From the NCBI GenBank assembly GCA_964348185.1, contig CAYGBW010000023.1:1-12086 (forward strand): DNA of 12,086 bases, read 5' to 3'. The translations under genes were made by a program, and so were the position numbers. Numbering within the stretch: the stretch's first letter is position 1; each line of letters opens with the position of its first letter. Below, piece after piece: positions 6,271 through 12,086 of the stretch. The notes below the pieces were generated by a model. The model made no database searches. It worked only from the letters and a program-made list of their open reading frames with translations, and was not told where the DNA came from. The stretch is from CAYGBW01 sp964348185 (lineage in GTDB: Bacteria > Desulfobacterota > BSN033 > WVXP01).

Positions 6271-7257
6271 CTAGATTTCCGATTTTATTTTGGCGATCTC
6301 CTCCCTGAGTGCGGGAATCACCTGCATCATGTCTCCAACCAGTCCGTAATCGGCGTAATTGAAGATCAACGCATTGGGATCGCTGTTGACGGCAACCACG
6401 GTTTTGCAAGTCTGAATACCGAGGGCATGGTGGACAGCGCCTGAGAGACCAAAGGCAAAATAGAGTTTGGCTGAGATGTTCTTCCCACTCTTACCGATCT
6501 GGTCATTGACCTCCCACCATCCGTTGTCCACCACCGAGCGGGTGACCCCAACGGTAGCTCCCAGGACATCCGCCAGTTCCCGTACGATCTTGAAATTCGC
6601 CGGGTCTTTTATTCCGCGTCCCACGCCGATGACGATCTCCGCTTCGGACACGTCGACCTTTTCTTGGCCTGCCTTTTCAACGCCCTCAACTCTCTGACGG
6701 ATCTCGCTCTGCGAGAGGGGTGACGGGGACCGAATCACTTCAGCCGATTTGTCTCCCCCCTCCACAGGAAAGGTATTGGGCCGAACCGTTGCCATCTGAG
6801 GGAATGAATCGGGAATCGAAACCTGACAGAATACCTTTCCCCCGTAGATGGGCCGGGTGGCGACCAGTCTCCCGTCTTCGCCTATCTCCAGATCAGTGCA
6901 ATCCGAGGCCAATCCGGTTTGTAACCGCATGGCAACGCGGGGGAAGAGATCCCTCCCCATGGATGTGGACCCGGCCAGCAGCACGGAAGGGGTGTGCTCT
7001 CTGGCAAGGGTTGTCAGGGCCTGTGTATATCCATCGGCAGTGTAGGGGGCGAGTTTTTCATCGTCGATGGCATAGACTCGGTCCGCATAGGGTTTGATCC
7101 CCTCCACGGCGGACTCCGTTCCTCTCCCGAACAGGAGCGCCCCAACTGCCCCTCCGGTTCCTTTGGAGAACTGACAAGCCGCGCACAACAGTTCAAGGCT
7201 CACTTTTCGAACCGCTCCGTCGACATGTTCCACAAACACCCAAATGTCTTTTGCCAT
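6271..7257 (-). CDS. fixB: FixB / electron transfer flavoprotein alpha subunit
   Basis: A 328-residue ETF alpha subunit. The N-terminal domain starts MAKDIWVFVEH and contains PSVLLAGSTSMGRDLFPRVA (90-109). The C-terminal FAD domain carries TRSVVDNGWW (239-248), QIGKSGKNI (253-261), LYFAFGLSGAVHH (265-277) and the near-invariant VNSDPNALIF and ADYGLVGDM (290-310). It pairs with FixA to hold FAD and move electrons between acyl-CoA dehydrogenases and FixC/FixX. The start at 7257 has AAAGGAGAT at good spacing. It follows fixA by 21 bp, so the two are surely co-transcribed. No N-terminal ferredoxin extension, as found in some clostridial EtfA, is present. FixB rather than generic EtfA is chosen because of the fixC and fixX neighbours. 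Confidence 0.93.
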   Translation of the reverse strand: MAKDIWVFVEHVDGAVRKVSLELLCAACQFSKGTGGAVGALLFGRGTESAVEGIKPYADRVYAIDDEKLAPYTADGYTQALTTLAREHTPSVLLAGSTSMGRDLFPRVAMRLQTGLASDCTDLEIGEDGRLVATRPIYGGKVFCQVSIPDSFPQMATVRPNTFPVEGGDKSAEVIRSPSPLSQSEIRQRVEGVEKAGQEKVDVSEAEIVIGVGRGIKDPANFKIVRELADVLGATVGVTRSVVDNGWWEVNDQIGKSGKNISAKLYFAFGLSGAVHHALGIQTCKTVVAVNSDPNALIFNYADYGLVGDMMQVIPALREEIAKIKSEI

Positions 7258-7278
7258 AAGGATCTCCTTTCGGGCAGC

Positions 7279-8061
7279 CTACAGGGCCTTTGCCTCTTCT
7301 TTGAGCAGGGTCACGAGGTGCTTCACGTTTTCTGGAAAATCCGCTTCCACCATTTTGGCCGCTGATCGCTGGGGCGGGGCAATATACTTGAGAATCTTGA
7401 CTCTCTGGCCCGGCTCGCCCACCTCCCTCGGATCCACGCCCAGGGTCGCGAGATCGACCTTTCGTACCTGGGCCTTCATGGCCTTCATCATCCCCATTAC
7501 TTGAGGAATCCTCGGGATATTCAATCCTTTTTGCGCTGTCAGGAGCGCAGGAAGGGGACAGAGGATGTGTTCTTTTCCCCCTTCGATCTGACGGGATACC
7601 TTTGCCGACTTGCCATCCTGGGCAACGTCGATACCGAGAACCGAGGTCACGTGAGGAAGGTTCAACAGTTCTGCTACGGCTGGACCCACAATACCCGCAT
7701 CTTCGTCCATGGCCTGCCGGCCGCACAGGATCAGGTCGTAGGGCTCATTCTTGAGGAAGGCTGCCAGAGTCCTTGCGATTCCGAAGGGGTCGGACCTTTC
7801 AAGGGCTGGATCGGTGATCTGGACCGCATCGTCCGCGCCCCTGGCGATACCCCGTCGGAGAGCATCGATTCTCCGGTTGTCCACGGTTACGACGGTCACC
7901 TTTCCGCCGAACTGTTCTTTCAACTTCACCGCCTCCTCAATGGCCACCTCGTCGAAGAAGCTTGTGAAGTACTTATTCTCAATGTCCAGTTCTGACTCAG
8001 ACGCGACCTTGACGACAGCCTCTGTGTCAGGGACGTATTTCACCAGAACGTAAAGGTTCAT
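7279..8061 (-). CDS. fixA: FixA / electron transfer flavoprotein beta subunit
   Basis: A 260-residue ETF beta subunit beginning MNLYVLVKYVPDTEA. The nucleotide-binding motif is CGRQAMDEDAGIVGP (113-127), the counterpart of the AMP- or second-FAD-binding segment, and the family signature LPALLTAQKGLNIPRIP lies near 170-186. FixAB-type ETFs with FixC and FixX have been linked to electron bifurcation in diazotrophs and to crotonobetaine reduction in enterobacteria. Whether this one binds a second FAD or AMP cannot be settled by eye. GGGAGGA upstream supports the start at 8061. It sits 27 bp after the first dehydrogenase and 21 bp before fixB, a tight operon core. Confidence 0.93.
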   Translation of the reverse strand: MNLYVLVKYVPDTEAVVKVASESELDIENKYFTSFFDEVAIEEAVKLKEQFGGKVTVVTVDNRRIDALRRGIARGADDAVQITDPALERSDPFGIARTLAAFLKNEPYDLILCGRQAMDEDAGIVGPAVAELLNLPHVTSVLGIDVAQDGKSAKVSRQIEGGKEHILCPLPALLTAQKGLNIPRIPQVMGMMKAMKAQVRKVDLATLGVDPREVGEPGQRVKILKYIAPPQRSAAKMVEADFPENVKHLVTLLKEEAKAL

Positions 8062-8088
8062 GAGCGTGTCCTCCCGAAATAGACCGAT

Positions 8089-9270
8089 CTACTTCTTGAG
8101 ATACATCCTCCCCAGATAGTCTTTTAGCACCTCGTGGGTCCCCCCTCCGTAGAGCGCATACATCGCATTTTTCCAGTATCTCTGCGCAGGGTATTCGGTG
8201 CAGAACGCGTTTCCCCCGTAGATCCGCATCGCCTCTTCAACGGTCGTTATACATAACTCCGTGGCGTGGAACTTGGCAGCCATGCAAAGCTCAACAAGCT
8301 CCCTGAAGCTGACCCCGCAGGTTTCCGGGTTTTCAATCATCCAGGCACACTTGTAACACTGGGTTCGAGCGGCCTCGTACCAGGCCCAGCATCGGGCGAA
8401 TTTTTCCCGGATGAGCTGGTAGGTTCCGATAGGATTGCCAAAGGCGATTCTGTTGTTCGCATATTCTCGGGCGTCTTCCAAGGCGGATTTGGTAATGGCC
8501 AGAGCGCTTATTCCTGTCATGATACGGACTTCATTGAGTATTTCACCCGCATATTGGACCCCTTTGTTCAATTCTTCTCCCAAGAAATTCTCATCCGGGA
8601 CGAACACATTGTCGAAGACCAATTCGCCCGTGGGGGCACACCGTCCCCCGACCTTATGGAGGATCTGACCCGGGACAAAACCATCTCGATCATCCGTTTT
8701 CTTTTCCACCAGAAAGAAATTGAGGCCTTTGAGCCCTTTTGAGGGATCGGTTGTGGCCATAATGGTTGCCACATCAGCCAAGGGTCCCTGTGTGACCCAC
8801 TGTTTCGTTCCGTTGATCCGCCATCCGCTGTCGACCTTTGTCGCCAGGGTCCTCGTACCGGCCAGATCAGATCCGGATTGGTCCTCTGTAAAGCAGATAA
8901 CACATTTTTTCTCGCCTTTGATGGCCGGGACCAGGAGCCGCTGTTTCACGGATTCATCGGCAAATCGCTTGATGAAATAGGTTCCCATCAAGACCTGCAT
9001 GGCAGTAGCCATTGCAAAACCCAGGGGCCCCCTGAAGAGTTCCTCATAAAAAATCATCTGGTTGATGACCGGCTGGTTCATGCCGCCGTACTTCTCTTCA
9101 TGGCGAAGGCCCAGCCAGCCGAGGGAGGCAAACTCCTTCCAGATGTCTTCGGGCCACTCCTCGTTCTCATCGAGTTCCTGGGCCCGGGGCATGACCAACC
9201 GCTCAATGGTGTCCCTGATGGTCTGTCTGAAAAACTCCTGCTCTTCTGTGAAGGTAAAGTCAAGGGCCAT
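8089..9270 (-). CDS. Acyl-CoA dehydrogenase lacking the canonical C-terminal Glu
   Basis: A 393-residue acyl-CoA dehydrogenase family protein: N-terminal helices (FTFTEEQEFFRQTIRD from 5), middle-domain FAD motif CFTEDQSGSD (126-135), and C-terminal domain with RIAFGNPIGTYQ (274-285) and IYGGNAF (350-356). At the usual catalytic position it has Gly (LYGGGTHE, Gly376) instead of Glu. Glu247 in ILNEVRIM aligns by eye with the base used by isovaleryl- and long-chain acyl-CoA dehydrogenases. The start at 9270 is taken because AAAGGAGAT precedes it and the family begins MALDF; an ATG seven codons earlier has poorly spaced ribosome-binding sequence. It heads the tight dehydrogenase-fixA-fixB block and is probably its dedicated partner. 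Substrate unknown. Confidence 0.88.
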   Translation of the reverse strand: MALDFTFTEEQEFFRQTIRDTIERLVMPRAQELDENEEWPEDIWKEFASLGWLGLRHEEKYGGMNQPVINQMIFYEELFRGPLGFAMATAMQVLMGTYFIKRFADESVKQRLLVPAIKGEKKCVICFTEDQSGSDLAGTRTLATKVDSGWRINGTKQWVTQGPLADVATIMATTDPSKGLKGLNFFLVEKKTDDRDGFVPGQILHKVGGRCAPTGELVFDNVFVPDENFLGEELNKGVQYAGEILNEVRIMTGISALAITKSALEDAREYANNRIAFGNPIGTYQLIREKFARCWAWYEAARTQCYKCAWMIENPETCGVSFRELVELCMAAKFHATELCITTVEEAMRIYGGNAFCTEYPAQRYWKNAMYALYGGGTHEVLKDYLGRMYLKK

Positions 9271-9370
9271 GGCGCAAATCTCCTTTCTCATTACTCCATA
9301 AAAACGCTATATGAACATCCCCTGCGCACCCGTCGCCCTGCAGAAATGGTCCGTGAGACAGGACATTCAC

Positions 9371-9550
9371 TCGCCTTCGCCAGGATGCCCCGTGCGGAAG
9401 CACGGGGGGGAATGGCGAGAGGCGACCGCGGCGTAGCCCGCAGGGCGAAGCCGGGTTTACCTCGCCATAGCTTTGCGACGGCGGGTGGCTTCGGCGCAGT
9501 TGCGCTTGGCTTTGCCACAGATGCCCCGCCCTGTGGGCGGGGAGCTTCAC
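9371..9550. repeat. Structured palindromic element upstream of the dehydrogenase-fixAB block
   Basis: This GC-rich stretch fills most of the 384-bp gap after the CoA-transferase gene. It holds three hairpins. H1 at 9377-9418 has an outer TCGCCA/TGGCGA pair and inner CCCCGTGC-GGAA-GCACGGGG with a GNRA-type loop on the plus strand. H2 at 9485-9518 has GTGGC/GCCAC enclosing GCGCA-GT-TGCGC. H3 at 9524-9542 is CCCCGCCC-TGT-GGGCGGGG. H1 and H3 are both preceded by GATGCCCCG (9384-9392 and 9520-9528). No transposase gene is present. Open frames here on minus (for example 9291-9518) look like repeat translations, not genes. It could be a MITE, a relic of a larger element, or an RNA structure in the leader. 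Confidence 0.6.
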
Positions 9551-9654
9551 TCTCCTACGGGGCGGTCCTTCAACGCGCAAGGTCTCATGCGATCCCATCA
9601 TCGAGGTTTCCTGGCGGTTGAGACGGTGTTGCTGGATCCTCGGGGGAGTAGAGG

Positions 9655-10854
9655 CTAAATGATCTGCCGCTGTTTGAAGTCCTTGAGCTGGTCAGGGGTG
9701 TATCCGAGGGTTTCCCCATAGATTTCCTCATTTTGAGCTCCGAAACGGGGAGGGAAGCTGAGTTCAAAGTTGACAGATCTCAGATACTCGGTCGTCACAG
9801 GTGGAGGGGAGAGGGTCAGGGTTGTCCCGGTGACGTCGTCTTTAGACCGAATGAGGACATCTCGAACAAAGGGATCCTGAGCCACCTCCTCGATGGTGTT
9901 CACCTTTGAGACGGGGATGGTCGCCCTGACAAAGATATCGATCCACTCATCAGTGGTTTTGGTTCTCATCACCTCGCTGATTTCCCGGTTTAGCCGTTCC
10001 ACGTCGGCAATGCGTCCTGCGTTTCGCTGGTACTCGTCCTTGGCGAGATGTTGGAATTCAGCCATGGCGATGAGGGTATTCCACTGTTTGTCATTCCCCA
10101 TTGCCAGGTAGAGATACCCGTCTTGGGTTGCATAGACCGATACAGGAGCGAAGAACTCGTGGGTGTTCCCCCTCCGGGTGATCTTCTTGCCAAAGCTCTT
10201 GGTCAGGGTGATGGGGACCGTCGACCACGAAACGGTGCTCTGAAACATGGAGACATCGATCCGGCTCCCCTCGCCGGTGACTGCTCTCTTGTAAAGAGCC
10301 TTCATCAATTCCCCAAAAGCGTGTTCGCTGGCGCCCATGTCGGCAAGGGGGATGCCCACCACCTGGGGGGCGCCGTCCTGCTCCCCTGTCAGTTCCATCA
10401 GTCCCCCCCTCGCCTGAAGGACCGGATCGTAGGCCCCTTCATTGCTCGTCGGGCCAAAACCGGTCAGACCGAGCCAAATGATATCCTTCTTGATCCCTTT
10501 CAGGGTTTCGTAGTCGATCCCAAGCTTGGAATAGTTGCGGGGGAGCTGATTGGTGGCAAATATGTCTATATCCAGGGTGAGGAGAAGTCTTCTCAGAATT
10601 TCCCGGCCCTCGGGCGTGGAAAGGTCAAGAGTGAGCGCCTTCTTTCCCGAATTGATCGCCAGAAAATAGGAGAACATCCGATCCTCGTTCAGGACGTTGT
10701 CGCCGATTCGCCTGTTGGGATCGCCATAGACAGGATGCTCCAAACGGATGACAGTGGCTCCCTGATGGGCAAGCCTCCAGGTCAGATAGGGAAGGGTAGT
10801 GGCCTGTTCGAGGGCAAGGACGGTTATTCTCTTGAAAATGTCGACTTCAGTCAT
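9655..10854 (-). CDS. Class III (CaiB/BaiF-type) CoA-transferase
   Basis: A 399-residue family III CoA-transferase, typical length for the family, moving CoA between carboxylic acids by a ping-pong mechanism on a catalytic Asp. Recognisable parts are the N-terminal fold (ITVLALEQATTLPYLTWRLA, 10-29, then GATVIRLEHP), the AINSGKKALTLDLSTPEG segment (66-83), and TGEGSRIDVSMFQS (193-206), in which Asp200 matches the likely catalytic position of CaiB and alpha-methylacyl-CoA racemase. Racemase activity is therefore an alternative. The start at 10854 has a GGGGGT stretch at close spacing. It is the first gene of the cluster, with its own promoter candidate, and is separated from the dehydrogenase by a structured repeat. 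Context suggests it activates the acid oxidised or reduced by the dehydrogenases. Confidence 0.87.
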   Translation of the reverse strand: MTEVDIFKRITVLALEQATTLPYLTWRLAHQGATVIRLEHPVYGDPNRRIGDNVLNEDRMFSYFLAINSGKKALTLDLSTPEGREILRRLLLTLDIDIFATNQLPRNYSKLGIDYETLKGIKKDIIWLGLTGFGPTSNEGAYDPVLQARGGLMELTGEQDGAPQVVGIPLADMGASEHAFGELMKALYKRAVTGEGSRIDVSMFQSTVSWSTVPITLTKSFGKKITRRGNTHEFFAPVSVYATQDGYLYLAMGNDKQWNTLIAMAEFQHLAKDEYQRNAGRIADVERLNREISEVMRTKTTDEWIDIFVRATIPVSKVNTIEEVAQDPFVRDVLIRSKDDVTGTTLTLSPPPVTTEYLRSVNFELSFPPRFGAQNEEIYGETLGYTPDQLKDFKQRQII

Positions 10855-10957
10855 TGGATGACCCCCATTGTCTTGGATCGGGTTGGATCGACGGCCAAAC
10901 GGGTTGGGGAAAAGCTTGATTGGGATTTATGGACAAAGTCTCCAAGAGAAATATTTC

Positions 10958-10992
10958 ACTATACACATAACCCCACGGGAGGGGATTGTCAA
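10958..10992 (-). promoter_or_regulatory. Candidate promoter of the CoA-transferase gene
   Basis: On the minus strand a perfect TTGACA (10992-10987) stands about 130 bp before the CoA-transferase ATG. At 17-bp spacing lies TATGTG (10969-10964), a poor -10; TATAGT (10963-10958) is a better hexamer but 23 bp away. A CCCCTCCCGTGGGG near-palindrome fills the spacer and could be a regulator site. The -35 is good, the -10 ambiguous. Confidence 0.35.
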
Positions 10993-11048
10993 GGATTTTT
11001 GAGAAGAGAGGGCTTTCAGGGGAGAAAAGGGCAAAGGACCAGGGTGAG

Positions 11049-11160
11049 AGGTCAAAGGGGAGAGGTTCAAGGACAAAGGCTTAAGGGAAAAGGTTAAAGG
11101 AGAAAGGTTCAAGGACAAAGATTCGAGCATAAAGGCTCAAGGAGAAAGGTCAAAGGGTTT
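11049..11160. repeat. Tandem array of eight 14-bp units
   Basis: Eight consecutive units of exactly 14 bp fill 112 bp, consensus AGGTTCAAGGAGAA on plus. Units 2 and 5 (11063-11076 and 11105-11118) are identical, AGGTTCAAGGACAA; others vary by one to several bases (AGGCTTAAGGGAAA, AGGTTAAAGGAGAA, AGGCTCAAGGAGAA). A more degenerate purine-rich extension runs back to about 11001. There is no spacer-repeat alternation, so it is not CRISPR. It lies between fmdB and the CoA-transferase promoter. Confidence 0.8.
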
Positions 11161-11196
11161 AAGAGATGGGTCAGAACGGTTTATCCCCTTGTCTCT

Positions 11197-11256
11197 GATT
11201 CCTTAACCTTGTGCCTTTAGCCTTTCGCCTTTGACCTCGTCTTTCAACCTTTTCCT
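11197..11256. repeat. Same 14-bp unit in inverted orientation
   Basis: The pyrimidine-rich stretch here is the complement of the same unit: on minus it reads AGGTCAAAGGCGAA (11237-11224) then AGGCTAAAGGCACA (11223-11210), contiguous 14-bp units, flanked by 13- and 15-base variants. With the plus-oriented array at 11049-11160 it forms an imperfect long inverted repeat, with about 36 bp between, just downstream of the fmdB stop. It could act as a hairpin barrier at the end of the rpoH-fmdB transcript. Confidence 0.65.
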
Positions 11257-11277
11257 GAACGGGATAGGGCCAGAGAT

Positions 11278-11547
11278 TCAGGCGGTTTTCTCAGCCCTTT
11301 CCTCTTTGGGTTTGGAAGGACTCGGTTTTTCGGGTTGTTTCTCACTGGGCTCGGCTTTTTTTCTGCTTTCGGAAGGGTAGTCGTTGACGTAGAACCCGGA
11401 TCCCTTCAGAATGAAGTTGGATGGGGAGAGGATCTTCCTAGCCTCGCCCAGACACTTCGGGCAGTTGGCCCGATATACTTCATCGATTCGATGAAGAACT
11501 TCAAAAATCTCACCGCACTCAAGACACTGATACTCGTACACGGGCAT
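11278..11547 (-). CDS. FmdB-family zinc-ribbon protein
   Basis: An 89-residue protein starting MPVYEYQCLECGEIFE, the signature of the FmdB putative regulatory / zinc-ribbon family. Cys8 and Cys11 with Cys29 and Cys32 (two CxxC knuckles) would bind one zinc. The segment LSPSNFILKGSGFYVNDY (40-57) is also family-typical. The last 30 residues are a charged Lys/Glu/Pro tail, probably disordered. GGAGAG precedes the start at suitable distance. It follows rpoH by 26 bp in the same direction, suggesting co-transcription. The family's molecular role is poorly established; a regulatory or protein-quality role would be guesswork. Confidence 0.88.
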   Translation of the reverse strand: MPVYEYQCLECGEIFEVLHRIDEVYRANCPKCLGEARKILSPSNFILKGSGFYVNDYPSESRKKAEPSEKQPEKPSPSKPKEERAEKTA

Positions 11548-11573
11548 TTTGTCTCTCCAAGCCTCCTGTCCGA

Positions 11574-12086
11574 TTAGATTCTTTCTCCATAAATGTCTGG
11601 TCGAAGATCCCTTCTGAGCTTCTTGAGCGCCTGGTTTTCGATTTGTCGGATCCTTTCCCGGGAGAGATTGAGGGAATCTCCGATCTCCTGAAGGGTCGCG
11701 GGTTCATGGGTCATGATTCTCTTTTCGATCACGTACTTTTCTTTCGGGCTTAAGCACTCCAGGGCCCGAGAGACGACGCGTTTCCGGTGGCTCTCCTCCT
11801 CCATGTCGGCAACCAACTCCTCTTGATTGGGCCCCTCGTCAGCCAGCACGTCGAGATGGGTGGTTTGACGGTCTTCATCCAGAGCCGCGTCAAGGGAGAA
11901 GTCTCTCCGGCTCATTCGCTGTTCCATCTCAATGATATCATGGTCCTTCACGTTCAGGGCTTTTGCGAGAACCTGAACGTTGTCCTCTCCCCACTGTCTG
12001 GATTCCACCGCCCTTTTCGTCTTCCCGAGGGTATAGAAGAGTTTCTTCTGTGCCTGGGTGGTTCCGATTTTGACCACACTCCAGGT
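11574..12086 (-). CDS. rpoH: RpoH-type sigma factor, 3' part (5' end beyond the window)
   Basis: The visible 170 codons are the C-terminal part of a sigma-32 (heat-shock) factor. The frame runs to the window edge as TWSVVKIGTTQAQKKLFY, which corresponds to the end of region 2.4 and the RpoH box (QKKLFYTLGKTK, like E. coli QRKLFFNLRKTK); the true start is therefore outside, and the internal GTG at 12077 is not a real start. Region 3-like sequence (ALNVKDHDIIEMEQRMSRRD) and the region 4.2 helix-turn-helix (LQEIGDSLNLSRERIRQIE) follow. An acidic stretch between regions 3 and 4 is normal for the family. The RpoH box argues against RpoD or RpoS. It is followed by the FmdB gene, 26 bp downstream. 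Confidence 0.9.
   Translation of the reverse strand, partial: TWSVVKIGTTQAQKKLFYTLGKTKRAVESRQWGEDNVQVLAKALNVKDHDIIEMEQRMSRRDFSLDAALDEDRQTTHLDVLADEGPNQEELVADMEEESHRKRVVSRALECLSPKEKYVIEKRIMTHEPATLQEIGDSLNLSRERIRQIENQALKKLRRDLRPDIYGERI

Noticed and set aside
9291..9518. Minus-strand open frame of 75 codons (AKLWRGKPGFALRATPRS...)
   Set aside because: It is the translation of the structured GC-rich repeat; similar sequences are often mis-annotated as proteins. No start context or domain.
11001..11256. Possible CRISPR array
   Set aside because: Units are contiguous 14-bp tandem repeats without unique spacers, and no cas genes are present.
11574..12077. GTG at 12077 as the real start of the sigma factor
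   Set aside because: The frame continues to the window edge as TWS-VVKIGTTQAQ, matching the interior of RpoH proteins, so the gene starts outside.

Overview
The window reads as chromosome of an anaerobic, moderately GC-rich bacterium, most plausibly Desulfobacterota or a similar deltaproteobacterial-type lineage. This is an inference from the combination of a FixABCX module, anaerobe-style acyl-CoA dehydrogenases, an RpoH-box sigma factor beside an FmdB zinc ribbon, and the kinds of dispersed palindromic and purine-rich repeats between genes. Every convincing gene lies on the minus strand, so the locus is transcribed from high to low coordinates. No tRNA, rRNA, CRISPR or transposase gene was seen.

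Layout in the direction of transcription. (1) 12086-11278: the 3' part of rpoH, cut by the window edge, followed 26 bp later by a small FmdB-type zinc-ribbon gene. (2) 11277-10855: a repeat-rich spacer with eight exact-length 14-bp units, the same unit again in opposite orientation, and a candidate promoter. (3) 10854-2853: a metabolic cluster of class III (CaiB-type) CoA-transferase, acyl-CoA dehydrogenase, fixA, fixB, fixC, fixX and a second acyl-CoA dehydrogenase. Two gaps hold palindromic elements: one between the CoA-transferase and the first dehydrogenase, one between fixC and fixX. (4) 2852-1: an accessory region with a 63-bp relic of a C45 peptidase gene, an apparently orphan Phd/YefM antitoxin with a palindromic operator candidate, a small unknown gene behind a good sigma-70-type promoter, an intact exported C45 (Ntn-hydrolase) gene, and the first codons of another gene at the left edge.

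How the genes may work together: the CoA-transferase would activate a carboxylic acid by CoA transfer. One or both dehydrogenases would then introduce, or in reverse remove, an alpha-beta double bond. FixAB (an electron-transfer flavoprotein), FixC (an ETF:quinone-oxidoreductase-like flavoprotein) and FixX (a ferredoxin-like protein) would carry the electrons. The composition resembles the caiA-caiB plus fixABCX set of enterobacterial carnitine metabolism, but with two dehydrogenases and without the CaiC ligase or CaiD hydratase in view, so the substrate is unknown. The most notable observations are the cai/fix-like composition, the different catalytic-base positions in the two dehydrogenases, the C45 gene relic, and the MITE-like element that appears to split an older dispersed repeat inside the fixC-fixX gap.
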